The notes below the pieces were generated by a model that was not told where the DNA came from, searched no databases, and saw nothing but the letters and a program-made list of their open reading frames with translations. Positions 3,907 through 12,389 of a stretch of 64,000 bases of DNA are shown here, in pieces. Both the position numbers and the translations under genes were made by a program. Numbering within the stretch: position 1 is the stretch's first letter; each line of letters begins with the position of its first letter. The DNA lies in assembly GCF_019702945.1 (NCBI RefSeq), contig NZ_AP024749.1, positions 2,418,001 to 2,482,000 on the forward strand, given 5' to 3'. This stretch comes from Flavobacterium okayamense. GTDB lineage: Bacteria; Bacteroidota; Bacteroidia; Flavobacteriales; Flavobacteriaceae.

Positions 3907-4965
3907 TTAATTATATAATTCTTTACGCATTTCTACTAAAATAGCTATTATTTTCTCAATATCGGGTGTTTCTTGTAATGTTGAAGTGTTATAAAAATCT
4001 TCTATTGAAGCAATTAAATCATCTGCTTTTTGTAACAACGCATCATATTCCATTTCGCCTGCTTTTATGGCTAATAATTCTTCACGGTTGGAAACTCGAA
4101 TATTCAAATTCCCTGTTGCTAAAATTTGTTCAGCAGTTTGTAACAAGCGAATGGTATGCATCATGTTTTTACTGTCATAATTTTTACCGTGCTGCTGATT
4201 AGTATTATAGCGTTCCTCATTTCGTTTTTCTATCCAGTCCCAATATTCCGCATATTCTTTACAATATTTAGAATAGCCTTCTAAATTGCAAGACAAATAC
4301 CCAGTGGGTTCCTCTCCTTTTGGAATAGATGACAACGAAACTTCATTAGACAATTCATTTTTAATAATGCCTCGATAACCCAAGGTTTTATCAGCATCAT
4401 AAAACAAAGCATAAATTCCTTTTGCATTAGGAACGTTAATTAAACCACATTGCTCCTGATACAAATTGTTTTTCTCCAACCATTTTGACAGCGGAACCGA
4501 ATCGTAACCGTTTAAAATAGCACAAAAATCCAACAGGCTTTTGCGTTCTTTTGCCATTGGATTCACAATTTTCTTTTTTAAACCGCGCGCTTTTTTAATT
4601 TGTGTCATGGCGTAACCGGCAAAACTATCTTTGCATAATTTTGACAAGAAATCGTGCAATTGCAAACGCTCCATTAAGGGATGTTTATATAAAATACAAT
4701 CCTCTGGTGAAGCTAAAATTTCTAAAATATTTGGGTTATTTTTAAGCAACAACTCCACAAAACGACCCAACTCATAATACACCTCATCATTGGTTTCGTT
4801 ACTGATTTGCGTAATATACTGCAACCCATAAAACTGTTCTTTAGGTAAATAATATACGCCTTTAATATCCGTATCAGAAGTTGGCGTATTTAAACCAAAC
4901 GACTTACTGCCCGAAATGACTTCGAAAAGAATAAGATTTTGGGATTTGAGGTCTTGGATGGTCAT
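3907..4965 (-). CDS. RlaP-type nucleotidyltransferase (copy 1)
   Basis: 352 aa, DNA polymerase beta-like nucleotidyltransferase of the RlaP family (COG3541-type), the RNA ligase-associated polymerases found beside RtcB. The catalytic core is near the N-terminus: ISGSKSFGLNTPTSDTDIKG gives Gly19-Ser20 and the metal-binding Asp31-x-Asp33. A long helical C-terminal region follows. The likely role is nucleotide addition to damaged RNA ends before or after ligation, though the substrate is not established. The start overlaps the end of the radical SAM gene by 4 nt, showing translational coupling. It is about 100 aa longer than the second RlaP and not closely similar outside the core. Confidence 0.85.
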   Translation of the reverse strand: MTIQDLKSQNLILFEVISGSKSFGLNTPTSDTDIKGVYYLPKEQFYGLQYITQISNETNDEVYYELGRFVELLLKNNPNILEILASPEDCILYKHPLMERLQLHDFLSKLCKDSFAGYAMTQIKKARGLKKKIVNPMAKERKSLLDFCAILNGYDSVPLSKWLEKNNLYQEQCGLINVPNAKGIYALFYDADKTLGYRGIIKNELSNEVSLSSIPKGEEPTGYLSCNLEGYSKYCKEYAEYWDWIEKRNEERYNTNQQHGKNYDSKNMMHTIRLLQTAEQILATGNLNIRVSNREELLAIKAGEMEYDALLQKADDLIASIEDFYNTSTLQETPDIEKIIAILVEMRKELYN

Positions 4966-6053
4966 TTTGTTTTAAAGTTTAACCCAAGCCTATCATCTTT
5001 CCAATCACATTGAGACAACTCTTCGATAAACGGACAACCTCCCATACAAGTTTTTTGAAAAGAACAAGAAGTACATCCATTATTCAAAATATTATTTCTA
5101 TACTTTTTGAAAAATTCATTATTCTGCCATATATCCAACATACTAACTTCTCTTAAATCTCCATACCAATTATTATTTGTCATAAATGAGCAAGGCATCA
5201 TTCTTAAATTTTCATCAATAAAAGCAGAAAATCTTCCAGCATCACAACCTTCATAAAAATTAGAATTTACATCAAGATATTTTACGACTCCAGAAATACT
5301 ACAACTATCAAAACCTATTTTAAGAACATTTTTATTAAGCCCAACTAAACTATAAAATTCCTTAATTTTTTCAGTATCTTTTAGCAATAATGACAAATCA
5401 GGCTTTCTACCTATAGGCTTATAATTCAAAAAAATAAGTGAATTAATTCCTTTAAGAAAAGAAGGCGGATTTTTCAACCAAGAAATCGCAGTATCAATAC
5501 TTTTACTATCAGTAACAAAATGTACGTTCGCTTTTATATCATACTCAAATAGTTTTTCAAGATGGCTTCTGAATTCAGAATAGGGTTCATAGGCGCTAAT
5601 AGCTACCGAGCCACAAAATTCTTTAGTAGCTTTTAATATCTCAGGAGTTAATCCTCTTCCATTTGTAGTATAACAAGGAACTATTCCATATTTAACAGTA
5701 GTTTCTAAAATTTCAATAAATTCAGGATGTTGATTCGGATTTCCACCTCCTAGCGCAACTTGAAATACATCAAGTTCTTTAGCTTGTTTCATTATAAAAT
5801 CATAATCACTTAAGCTCATATGGCTCCCTCTAGTAGTCGATTTTCTATAACAGAAACTACAGCCTTGATCACACCAATTAGTTATACTAATATCCAAAAG
5901 TTCAGGACCGTGTTTTGCCCAAAGAGGTTCAGGAAAACCTTTGTCCTCAGCACGTACAAAATAGCCAGTTTTTTTATTAAATATAACTGAGTAGTTTTGG
6001 TCAGGATATTTCTTGTATATTATATTTACGCTACCATGCATTTTCTTGAGCAT
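4962..6053 (-). CDS. Radical SAM/SPASM-domain enzyme
   Basis: 363 aa. The radical SAM cluster motif is Cys61-x3-Cys65-x2-Cys68 (CDQGCSFC), followed by GGGNPN. The C-terminal SPASM-like region has CDAGRFSAFID, MMPCSF and CTSCSFQKTCMGGCP for additional Fe-S clusters. SPASM enzymes usually modify ribosomally made peptides or proteins. The gene overlaps the preceding 141-aa gene by 23 nt and the following RlaP by 4 nt. The adjacent 141-aa and 131-aa proteins are the obvious candidate substrates. This enzyme type inside an RtcB operon is unexpected. Confidence 0.9.
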   Translation of the reverse strand: MLKKMHGSVNIIYKKYPDQNYSVIFNKKTGYFVRAEDKGFPEPLWAKHGPELLDISITNWCDQGCSFCYRKSTTRGSHMSLSDYDFIMKQAKELDVFQVALGGGNPNQHPEFIEILETTVKYGIVPCYTTNGRGLTPEILKATKEFCGSVAISAYEPYSEFRSHLEKLFEYDIKANVHFVTDSKSIDTAISWLKNPPSFLKGINSLIFLNYKPIGRKPDLSLLLKDTEKIKEFYSLVGLNKNVLKIGFDSCSISGVVKYLDVNSNFYEGCDAGRFSAFIDENLRMMPCSFMTNNNWYGDLREVSMLDIWQNNEFFKKYRNNILNNGCTSCSFQKTCMGGCPFIEELSQCDWKDDRLGLNFKTK

Positions 6054-6456
6054 TTATATAAAGATTACCATTTTCATTTTCAATAATAAATTCATCAGTA
6101 CAAAAAAAACATTCTATTTCATTTGTATCACTGCTTAATGAACCCGCATAAACATTTTTTCCTTTAGATTCAGCCTCTAATATTAAAGGCAATAATTCTT
6201 TACCATTTTTCCAAAAATAACTCTCTACAAAATTTTCAAAATTATCATAACCTCTTCTGTTCTCGGTAAACACTTGTCTTATAGGTGTCATATCTTCTTT
6301 AAAAGAATTAAATAGTTCTTGGTATATGTCAAGAAATTCAGAATCTCCTTTAATTCCAACAGCTTCAATAAATTCCTTAAAATTGAATTCTCCATCAGAA
6401 ATTATTACGAATGATGTTGAGGAGCTATTGGTTACAAAGTCATATCTTATTTTCAT
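6031..6456 (-). CDS. Small protein with DFVTNSSSTSFVI N-terminus, candidate radical SAM substrate
   Basis: 141 aa, acidic, starting MKIRYDFVTNSSSTSFVI. This N-terminal signature (DFVTNSSS-SF) occurs on many otherwise dissimilar bacterial proteins; I know of no established function for it. The rest is soluble, with an aromatic stretch (YDNFENFVESYFWKNGKE). It is paralogous to the 131-aa protein upstream: both have MK-x-YDF at the start, a (K/T)F(I/L)E-x-VG segment, and an (S/N)FEN motif. It overlaps both neighbours (4 and 23 nt) and precedes a SPASM enzyme, which suggests a modified peptide or protein, but this is inference. Confidence 0.6.
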   Translation of the reverse strand: MKIRYDFVTNSSSTSFVIISDGEFNFKEFIEAVGIKGDSEFLDIYQELFNSFKEDMTPIRQVFTENRRGYDNFENFVESYFWKNGKELLPLILEAESKGKNVYAGSLSSDTNEIECFFCTDEFIIENENGNLYINAQENAW

Positions 6457-6848
6457 TTATTTTGTTTTAAAACATTCATAATTCGTTTATACATAGGTTC
6501 AGAAGTAATAAACTGTGGGATAGTATAGTCCCCATAAGAATGATCATCCTTTTTAAAAATTCTACAATGCGGATTCTTTTTCTTTTTCTTCATTAATCTT
6601 TCTATGTCTTTAACTTCAACATTATATTTTTTGTACAGATAGTTTTCAAAACTTTCATATTCAAAAGAATAGTATTTTTCAAATTCGCTTTCTAAATCAA
6701 TCAATTCAGAATATATCGAGTTATGAATTCTTGTGAACATATTTAATGCATATCCTTTCTCTGCACCTACAATTTCTAAAAAAGTTTTTAAAGAAAGGCT
6801 AGGGTTAATCAACCAAAACGATTTATAAAAATCATACGCTAATTTCAT
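6453..6848 (-). CDS. Hypothetical 131-aa protein, paralogue of the NSSS protein
   Basis: Starts MKLAYDFYKSFWLINPS and shares with its downstream neighbour the YDF start, the FLEIVGAEKG/FIEAVGIKG segment and a YESFENYL/YDNFENFV motif, but it lacks the NSSSTSF signature. It contains a lysine run (MKKKKKNPHCRIFKKDDH) in the C-terminal third. It overlaps the NACHT gene by 17 nt and the next gene by 4 nt. No known family recognised; it may be a partner or divergent copy of the candidate substrate. Confidence 0.55.
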   Translation of the reverse strand: MKLAYDFYKSFWLINPSLSLKTFLEIVGAEKGYALNMFTRIHNSIYSELIDLESEFEKYYSFEYESFENYLYKKYNVEVKDIERLMKKKKKNPHCRIFKKDDHSYGDYTIPQFITSEPMYKRIMNVLKQNK

Positions 6849-9015
6849 ATCTTTTCAAAAATTTGGTTATTTCTAATTTTAGGCTTTCATTTTTTGACGT
6901 TAAAGCTCTCTTTATCTGATCCTTTCCGTGACTAAGGTATCTAAAACAATACCTTTCATATAATTCTTTAATGTCATAACTATAATTATTTAAAAACATA
7001 TAAAGCAATAATTCAAAAAGTTTATGTTGAGAATCAGTTTCTACAATCGTATTATTCAATTTTTCATCTAGTATTTTTACAATTTCTTCCTGATTTATTT
7101 TTAAATAGCTAAAACTACTTTCTCCAAATACATTAACAAAATTTTCTCTATACTCTTCCTCGTTCATTTCTCGAATAGAATCAAAGAGAAAATCAATACT
7201 AAAAACCTGATTATCCCTTCTATTTATAAGATCTACAAAAATTTTTTTCTTTTTGAAATCAGCATCAAATAAAATCTCCTTAAATATTTTTTTATCATCA
7301 TCAGAGATAAGCTCATCTTTAATGTTAAAAACACATCTCGAAAAGACATTTTTATACCATTCTTGGTTATTTATTACCAATTTTAATGCTTCGTCAGTAC
7401 TTCTTTTAGATTTATAAAATAAAAATGTACTACACCCTTCTATCAAAGGCGAGTCTTTATGTAAATCTTTTAAAAATTCAAGGAACTTATCCTTAGCCTT
7501 TACATAAAGTTCTGAAATTAAAAAGTCGGAGATTAAAAAATCTCTGAATTCGTCAAAAGTAAAATTCACTACTTCTGTTGGACTAAACACGTTGTTTTCA
7601 GATTCAATTAAATCTCTTTTTATCAAAATATTTTCATCTAAGAATCTCACATAAATTTCTTTTTCTGAAGGAGTATCTATAATTTCATCTAAAACAATAT
7701 TTACGTATTGCTTTTTTTCAATCATTTTAGCAATTACCTTTTTTATAAATTTTTTAATATCAATAGAGCCACTAATTTGACCAGCATTAATGTCATTTAA
7801 CATTAAATTGATTTGCTCAGATTTTCTATCGTAGTAATAAGTAAATAGCTCTTCTTTATAGATATTATCAATTGTGTCTAATTCTTTACCTTGATAAGTT
7901 TCACAAAAAATTCGAAGAAGTAAAAAATTAGAAAGTAATTGATCTTTTACTTCTCTATTGATACTCTTGTATTTTATCTTAAAATTTTCAATATAGATTT
8001 TAAACAATTTCTTTTTTATATTCCTATCAATATTACGTTTCATCAAACTATCGATAACTATCATATCGTTTGAAAAGGTAGATTTTTCAAGATTAGTAAA
8101 GTTATCTTTATAATACTCACTTCTACAACTTATAATAATCTTAACGAAATCATATTGCTGCATATCAGAAATAAATATTTCCAGATTTTTAGCAAATACT
8201 TTAGATTTATAATTTTCATTAATCCCATCAATTATTATAACAAAGTATTCTCCATTTTCCTTACTTATCTGTTTAGCTACATCTAAAATCTCTGAAAAAT
8301 CTATATCATCATAATCAGGAAATATTCGTTTAATTATAGATTTTCTTATGTCATCTGCGCAAATTTCAATACCAGTTAAAAATACACTTAGTATCTTTTT
8401 CTTTAATAAAAAATTTTCGGTATAATCACACAAGAAATTAGTTTTTCCTTGACCAGCCATCTCAGTTATTAGTACAACATTTGATTTAAAAAAATCCAAG
8501 TCGTCAACTAAATCTCTAATTTTAATTTCAAAAGTTACTCTAATGTTATTTAATTCAGGATGTGAACAAATAATTCTTTTTTTAGAATCTAAATGTGCAT
8601 GAAGGTCATCAAAAAACTCTTTAGCGTTGTTTACCGACAATTTTTTTTGGCGCAAAAGAAACGGTTCTATATCTAGATTAAAAAGTTCTAAATTCTTCTT
8701 GGCCAAAAAATCATTTAAATATCTAAAATCAAGAACTTTAATAACATCAAATAATTTTTCAGAATAAAAAATCGGAGACGAAAAATATCTCAAAAAATCT
8801 TTTTGATTTCCAGTTTCTATAAATGTATTTCTCAAATATTTTCCAGAATTAACTTGAGCTTTAATTTGTCTTATATTTAAGTTTGTTAATGCCTCAATAA
8901 GCTCAACCTTAGTGATTACTTTTTTATCACTAATAATTATAGTAGAATGCTTATTTCCTTTAACGCTAATAAATCTAAACGAAGGAAATTTAATGTTTTT
9001 AAAATTAAATTTCAT
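6832..9015 (-). CDS. NACHT/STAND-like P-loop NTPase
   Basis: 727 aa. A P-loop (ITEMAGQGKTNF, about residues 184-194), Walker B (YFVIIIDGINE, Asp263) and a sensor-like IIISCRSEYY (about 293-302) match NACHT/STAND signalling ATPases. About 180 residues precede the P-loop without a recognisable effector domain, and a long helical C-terminal region (about residues 400-727) could be the sensor. Bacterial NACHT proteins are known antiphage sensors. Its place in the RtcB operon suggests it senses, or responds to, tRNA damage during infection; this is inference. It follows the small membrane protein by 3 nt and overlaps the 131-aa gene by 17 nt. Confidence 0.75.
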   Translation of the reverse strand: MKFNFKNIKFPSFRFISVKGNKHSTIIISDKKVITKVELIEALTNLNIRQIKAQVNSGKYLRNTFIETGNQKDFLRYFSSPIFYSEKLFDVIKVLDFRYLNDFLAKKNLELFNLDIEPFLLRQKKLSVNNAKEFFDDLHAHLDSKKRIICSHPELNNIRVTFEIKIRDLVDDLDFFKSNVVLITEMAGQGKTNFLCDYTENFLLKKKILSVFLTGIEICADDIRKSIIKRIFPDYDDIDFSEILDVAKQISKENGEYFVIIIDGINENYKSKVFAKNLEIFISDMQQYDFVKIIISCRSEYYKDNFTNLEKSTFSNDMIVIDSLMKRNIDRNIKKKLFKIYIENFKIKYKSINREVKDQLLSNFLLLRIFCETYQGKELDTIDNIYKEELFTYYYDRKSEQINLMLNDINAGQISGSIDIKKFIKKVIAKMIEKKQYVNIVLDEIIDTPSEKEIYVRFLDENILIKRDLIESENNVFSPTEVVNFTFDEFRDFLISDFLISELYVKAKDKFLEFLKDLHKDSPLIEGCSTFLFYKSKRSTDEALKLVINNQEWYKNVFSRCVFNIKDELISDDDKKIFKEILFDADFKKKKIFVDLINRRDNQVFSIDFLFDSIREMNEEEYRENFVNVFGESSFSYLKINQEEIVKILDEKLNNTIVETDSQHKLFELLLYMFLNNYSYDIKELYERYCFRYLSHGKDQIKRALTSKNESLKLEITKFLKRYEISV

Positions 9016-9018
9016 TAA

Positions 9019-9297
9019 TTAATCTCTTGTTTTAATTTTTATATCAGAATTTTCATTCTTATTTGCATTTATTAAATCACCTTTTGAAACATCCAAATCA
9101 AGTTTGCTTCTAACATTTTTATTAGCATTTATAACAGTATTTATCTTACCTTCTAATAAAAGTACTATTAAGGCAGAAAGTTGTCCTAAAATCGAAATTA
9201 AAGGTTCTTCTTCATTATTTTTTAAATACCACTTTATAGAAAGTAGAATCATTACAATGTTAATTATAAATAACAAGGCTTTTACTGATTTACTCAT
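9019..9297 (-). CDS. Small two-helix membrane protein
   Basis: 92 aa with two predicted transmembrane helices (about residues 5-24 and 33-48) and a charged, asparagine-rich cytoplasmic tail (INANKN repeated twice). It sits 3 nt upstream of the NACHT gene and just after the RlaP gene, so it is part of the same operon. It could anchor the NACHT protein or act as a membrane effector. No family recognised. Confidence 0.6.
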   Translation of the reverse strand: MSKSVKALLFIINIVMILLSIKWYLKNNEEEPLISILGQLSALIVLLLEGKINTVINANKNVRSKLDLDVSKGDLINANKNENSDIKIKTRD

Positions 9298-9309
9298 AAT
9301 TTATTACTC

Positions 9310-10059
9310 TTAAATTAATATTAAACTTCTAAAAAACTCCTCCAACTCCCCTTTAACCTTCTTACCACTCCCTAAACCAACTGCATTTTCTTTGTTAAAC
9401 TGCACCGTTTCCTGTAAAAAAGTCGTGATTAACGTCTCTTTTGGGTGTAAGTAGCTTTCTTCTTGGTTGGCTTTTATGTTCAGTAATTCATTTATTTTTT
9501 CTTGTATGTTTAGTGGAGCAATCGGTAATAATTCCATAAAATCTACTGGAGGAAAGGTGTTGCGTTCTATAATCCATTTTCCAGCCAATGCTGTGCGTAA
9601 AGCATAAAAATAACTTTTCAGTTTTACCTCTTCTTGCTCGCAAACGTCCATGAAATTCTTAGTCGTACCCAAATAATGGTGCAAACACGCTACAGGCGAA
9701 AAACAATCTTTGGCTAGTGTTCGCATTTGCTTCATAAAGGCTTCATTTTCATAATACACCACAGGTGAATAAATCCATTCTAGCAAAGGTGCATTGGATT
9801 TGGCTAATAATTTTATGGTTTTCCGTAAATCCCAACCACTGCCATCCAAATCGTCTTCGGTCATAAACTCAATTACATCGGTTTGTTCCCATAATGACAA
9901 ATAGTAATCTAAATCATGCTTGTAGATAAAGCGTATGTCATAATCGCTATCTGGCGAAGCAAATCCCCATGCTCTACTCCCCGATTCAACTGCGTATAGT
10001 ATTTCAACTCCTTTTTGAAGTTCTATTTCTTTTAGTTTATTAAGTATTGCTTCTTTCAT
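9310..10059 (-). CDS. RlaP-type nucleotidyltransferase (copy 2)
   Basis: DNA polymerase beta-like nucleotidyltransferase. The motif ESGSRAWGFASPDSDYDIRF carries the Gly-Ser and Asp-x-Asp catalytic signature of the RlaP family. I chose the ATG at 10059 (MKEAIL) because the longer frame starts with TTG at 10071. It lies 79 nt downstream of rtcB, giving the canonical rtcB-rlaP pairing. In such systems RlaP is thought to process or tail RNA ends during repair. Length (249 aa) is typical for the family. Confidence 0.85.
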   Translation of the reverse strand: MKEAILNKLKEIELQKGVEILYAVESGSRAWGFASPDSDYDIRFIYKHDLDYYLSLWEQTDVIEFMTEDDLDGSGWDLRKTIKLLAKSNAPLLEWIYSPVVYYENEAFMKQMRTLAKDCFSPVACLHHYLGTTKNFMDVCEQEEVKLKSYFYALRTALAGKWIIERNTFPPVDFMELLPIAPLNIQEKINELLNIKANQEESYLHPKETLITTFLQETVQFNKENAVGLGSGKKVKGELEEFFRSLILI

Positions 10060-10138
10060 GTAATTCTTCAAATTTAAAAAAACAAAACCACAAACCGATA
10101 GTAACTATTCTAATTTGTGGTTAAGTTATTAATATTTA

Positions 10139-11560
10139 TTAATCTTCTCTACTTCCATCATCTGCCATTCGTACCATTTTAGGCGTAAATTTAGCCACTA
10201 CATCTACCAAATCTTCTTGGCTTGCCATAACTTGATTGATGTCTTTGTACGCCATAGGCGCTTCGTCTAAACCGGCACCAATTAACGTTACGCCATGATC
10301 TTTTAAAATGGCTTTCATCTCATTTCGGGTAATGTTTTTAATGGCTTGTGTTCTGCTCATTTGTCGTCCAGCACCATGTGATGCGGAATGTAAAGCTTCG
10401 GTTTCGCCTTTTCCACGAACTAAAAATCCTGGAGCCGTCATACTTCCTGGTATAATTCCCATGACACCTTCAGCAGCTGGCGTTGCGCCTTTTCGATGCA
10501 CAATTACTTCTTCGCCATTATGGATTTCTTTCCATGCAAAATTATGATGGTTTTCCACTTTGGCTAAAACAGTTGCACCTAATGCTTTGGCTATTTTGTT
10601 ATGAATCACTTCATGACAAGCTGAAGCATAATCGCCCGCTAAATTCATTGCCATCCAATATTCCTGACCTAATTCGGTATCTAAACCTAAATACGCCAAA
10701 TTTTTTGCTTTCTCAGGAAGTTTACAGTTTTCTTTGGCTAATTTGGTGTAATGTCCGGCAATAGTAGCACCAAAACCTCTAGAACCCGAATGTGTTAACA
10801 AAGCCACATATTTTCCTTTAGGAATATTTAAAACGGCATCATCTTTTTCGAATTCGATTATACCAAACTCCACAAAGTGATTTCCACCACCCGAAGTTCC
10901 CAATTGCGACCACGCTTTATCTTTCAACTCTTTAATGAATTTACTATTGGTAAAGTCTTTTCGTTCTAAAACTTCATGATCGGATTTGTATTGACCGTGA
11001 AATCCATATCCGGCACCAAATTTAGTATGCGCTACCAATTCTCTTTTGAATTTAGCTTCATTTTCGAAATAAAAAAACTCTGGAATATCATATACCGACA
11101 ATGCCATTCTACAACCAATATCCACACCAACTCCATAAGGAATAACCGCATTTTTAGTAGCCAAAACACCACCAATTGGCAATCCATAACCTTGATGCGC
11201 ATCGGGCATTAATGCACCGGCAACCGTAACGGGTAATTGCATCGCAACTTCCATTTGTTTTCGAGCACCTTCTTCAATATGATCTTCTCCGTACATCGCA
11301 AAAGCCGACGGATTTTCATTTAATGCAATAAAATCTTCAGGTTTTTCATTTGACTTATCTATAATTGCTTGTGCCAAACCACTGAATAACTTATCCTCTA
11401 AATACAATTCTGGATGTTCCAAAACCTTTGCGTAGTTTTCCAACATTTGTTCTTTGGTAAATCCGGTTCTTTTTCGGTTACACTTTAAAGCGATTCCAAT
11501 TAAACTTCCTTCTGGATAACCTAATGCTAATAAATCGTTTCCGTTGATTGCTGTATTCAT
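10139..11560 (-). CDS. rtcB: RtcB RNA-splicing ligase
   Basis: 473 aa, full length. Conserved motifs include MPDAHQGYGLPIGG (Asp120, His122), GVGVDIGCRM (Cys150), HSGSRGFG, HHNFAWKE and ALHSASHGAGRQMSR with the guanylylated histidine. RtcB joins RNA 2',3'-cyclic phosphate or 3'-phosphate ends to 5'-OH ends using GTP and Mn2+. It repairs nucleolytically cleaved tRNAs and ligates tRNA exons in archaea and animals. It heads a long co-directional cluster ending in the tRNA array. A palindromic operator and a suboptimal -7 element lie about 100 nt upstream. Confidence 0.97.
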   Translation of the reverse strand: MNTAINGNDLLALGYPEGSLIGIALKCNRKRTGFTKEQMLENYAKVLEHPELYLEDKLFSGLAQAIIDKSNEKPEDFIALNENPSAFAMYGEDHIEEGARKQMEVAMQLPVTVAGALMPDAHQGYGLPIGGVLATKNAVIPYGVGVDIGCRMALSVYDIPEFFYFENEAKFKRELVAHTKFGAGYGFHGQYKSDHEVLERKDFTNSKFIKELKDKAWSQLGTSGGGNHFVEFGIIEFEKDDAVLNIPKGKYVALLTHSGSRGFGATIAGHYTKLAKENCKLPEKAKNLAYLGLDTELGQEYWMAMNLAGDYASACHEVIHNKIAKALGATVLAKVENHHNFAWKEIHNGEEVIVHRKGATPAAEGVMGIIPGSMTAPGFLVRGKGETEALHSASHGAGRQMSRTQAIKNITRNEMKAILKDHGVTLIGAGLDEAPMAYKDINQVMASQEDLVDVVAKFTPKMVRMADDGSRED

Positions 11561-11592
11561 AATCGTAAATTTAATTCATTTTCTTTTGGCAA

Positions 11593-11666
11593 GCCCAATG
11601 TATTCCCCCGACACATTGGGCGCACTTCCCTTTGTTTGATGAAGCAAAGGTTTTGTATAAGTGCGC
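11593..11666. promoter_or_regulatory. Nested hairpins in the rtcB upstream region
   Basis: Two inverted repeats: GCCCAATGT/ACATTGGGC (11593-11621), and GCGCACTT/AAGTGCGC (11620-11666) enclosing CCTTTG/CAAAGG. The first would lie in the rtcB mRNA leader. The second overlaps the operator and the -7-like AACCTTTG (11645-11652, minus), so it may be a DNA cruciform or protein site. They suggest additional control of rtcB. Confidence 0.5.
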
Positions 11667-11683
11667 AATTATTTTGCGTAGTA
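11659..11683. promoter_or_regulatory. 25-bp palindromic operator, copy 2 (rtcB/crp intergenic)
   Basis: Arms AAGTGCGCAA and TTGCGTAGTA around TTATT. The right 20 bp are identical to copy 1 at 1266-1285. On the minus strand AACCTTTG begins 6 bp away, placing the palindrome where an activator or repressor of rtcB would bind. It also lies about 55 nt before the divergent Crp-family gene. Confidence 0.75.
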
Positions 11684-11736
11684 ATATTTTTTTATTTATA
11701 ATCTAAAAAATGTAATTTGGTACTAATTATAAAAGC

Positions 11737-12324
11737 ATGGAATCATTTGAACATTTAATAAAAAGTTTTTCAGAAATAATTACACTTGAAGAAAATGAAA
11801 AAGAGTTGTTTTTAAAAGCTTTCAAACCAATAAGCATTAAGAAAAATGACTATTTTCTACAATCATCAAATGTTTGTAATCAAATAGGATTTCTGTCTAA
11901 AGGTTTAGTACGCTATTTTGTTTTCAGAGATAATGAAGAAGCAACTTTGGAATTCACAAAAGAAGGTGAATTTGTCGCCGATTATGAAAGCTTTTTAACC
12001 AAAAAACCTTCTCTACAAAACATTCAAGCATTAGAAGATTGTGAACTACTCATCATTGATTTTGATTCATTACAACATTTATATTACGTTTCTAAAAATG
12101 CAAACTATTTAGGTCGAGTTATAATTGAACATCGATTTATCATAATGGTAAGTCAATTGGTTACTTTACATCGCTATTCTCCTGAAGATCGCTATCGATT
12201 CTTTTTAGAACAATACAATGACTTAAATCAGCGCATACCACAGTATTTAATTGCTTCTTATGTAGGTGTAAAACCTCAATCTTTGAGCAGAATTAGAAAA
12301 AGAATTCACAAAAGCATTAATTAA
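11737..12324 (+). CDS. Crp/Fnr-family transcriptional regulator
   Basis: 195 aa. The N-terminal two thirds form a cyclic-nucleotide-binding-like beta roll (KKNDYFLQSSNVCNQIGFLSKGLVRYF), and the C-terminus has a degenerate helix-turn-helix (IASYVGVKPQSLSRIRKRI). This short form is common in Flavobacteriia and often does not bind cAMP. It is divergent from rtcB and shares its intergenic region with operator copy 2. It could regulate rtcB or the sterol desaturase-like gene that follows; the sequence does not decide. Confidence 0.9.
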   Translation: MESFEHLIKSFSEIITLEENEKELFLKAFKPISIKKNDYFLQSSNVCNQIGFLSKGLVRYFVFRDNEEATLEFTKEGEFVADYESFLTKKPSLQNIQALEDCELLIIDFDSLQHLYYVSKNANYLGRVIIEHRFIIMVSQLVTLHRYSPEDRYRFFLEQYNDLNQRIPQYLIASYVGVKPQSLSRIRKRIHKSIN

Positions 12325-12389
12325 CTTAGGTGCATCAATCTAATATCTAAGGCGTATTAATTTTGATGTCATAATCAAAAGTTTTCATT

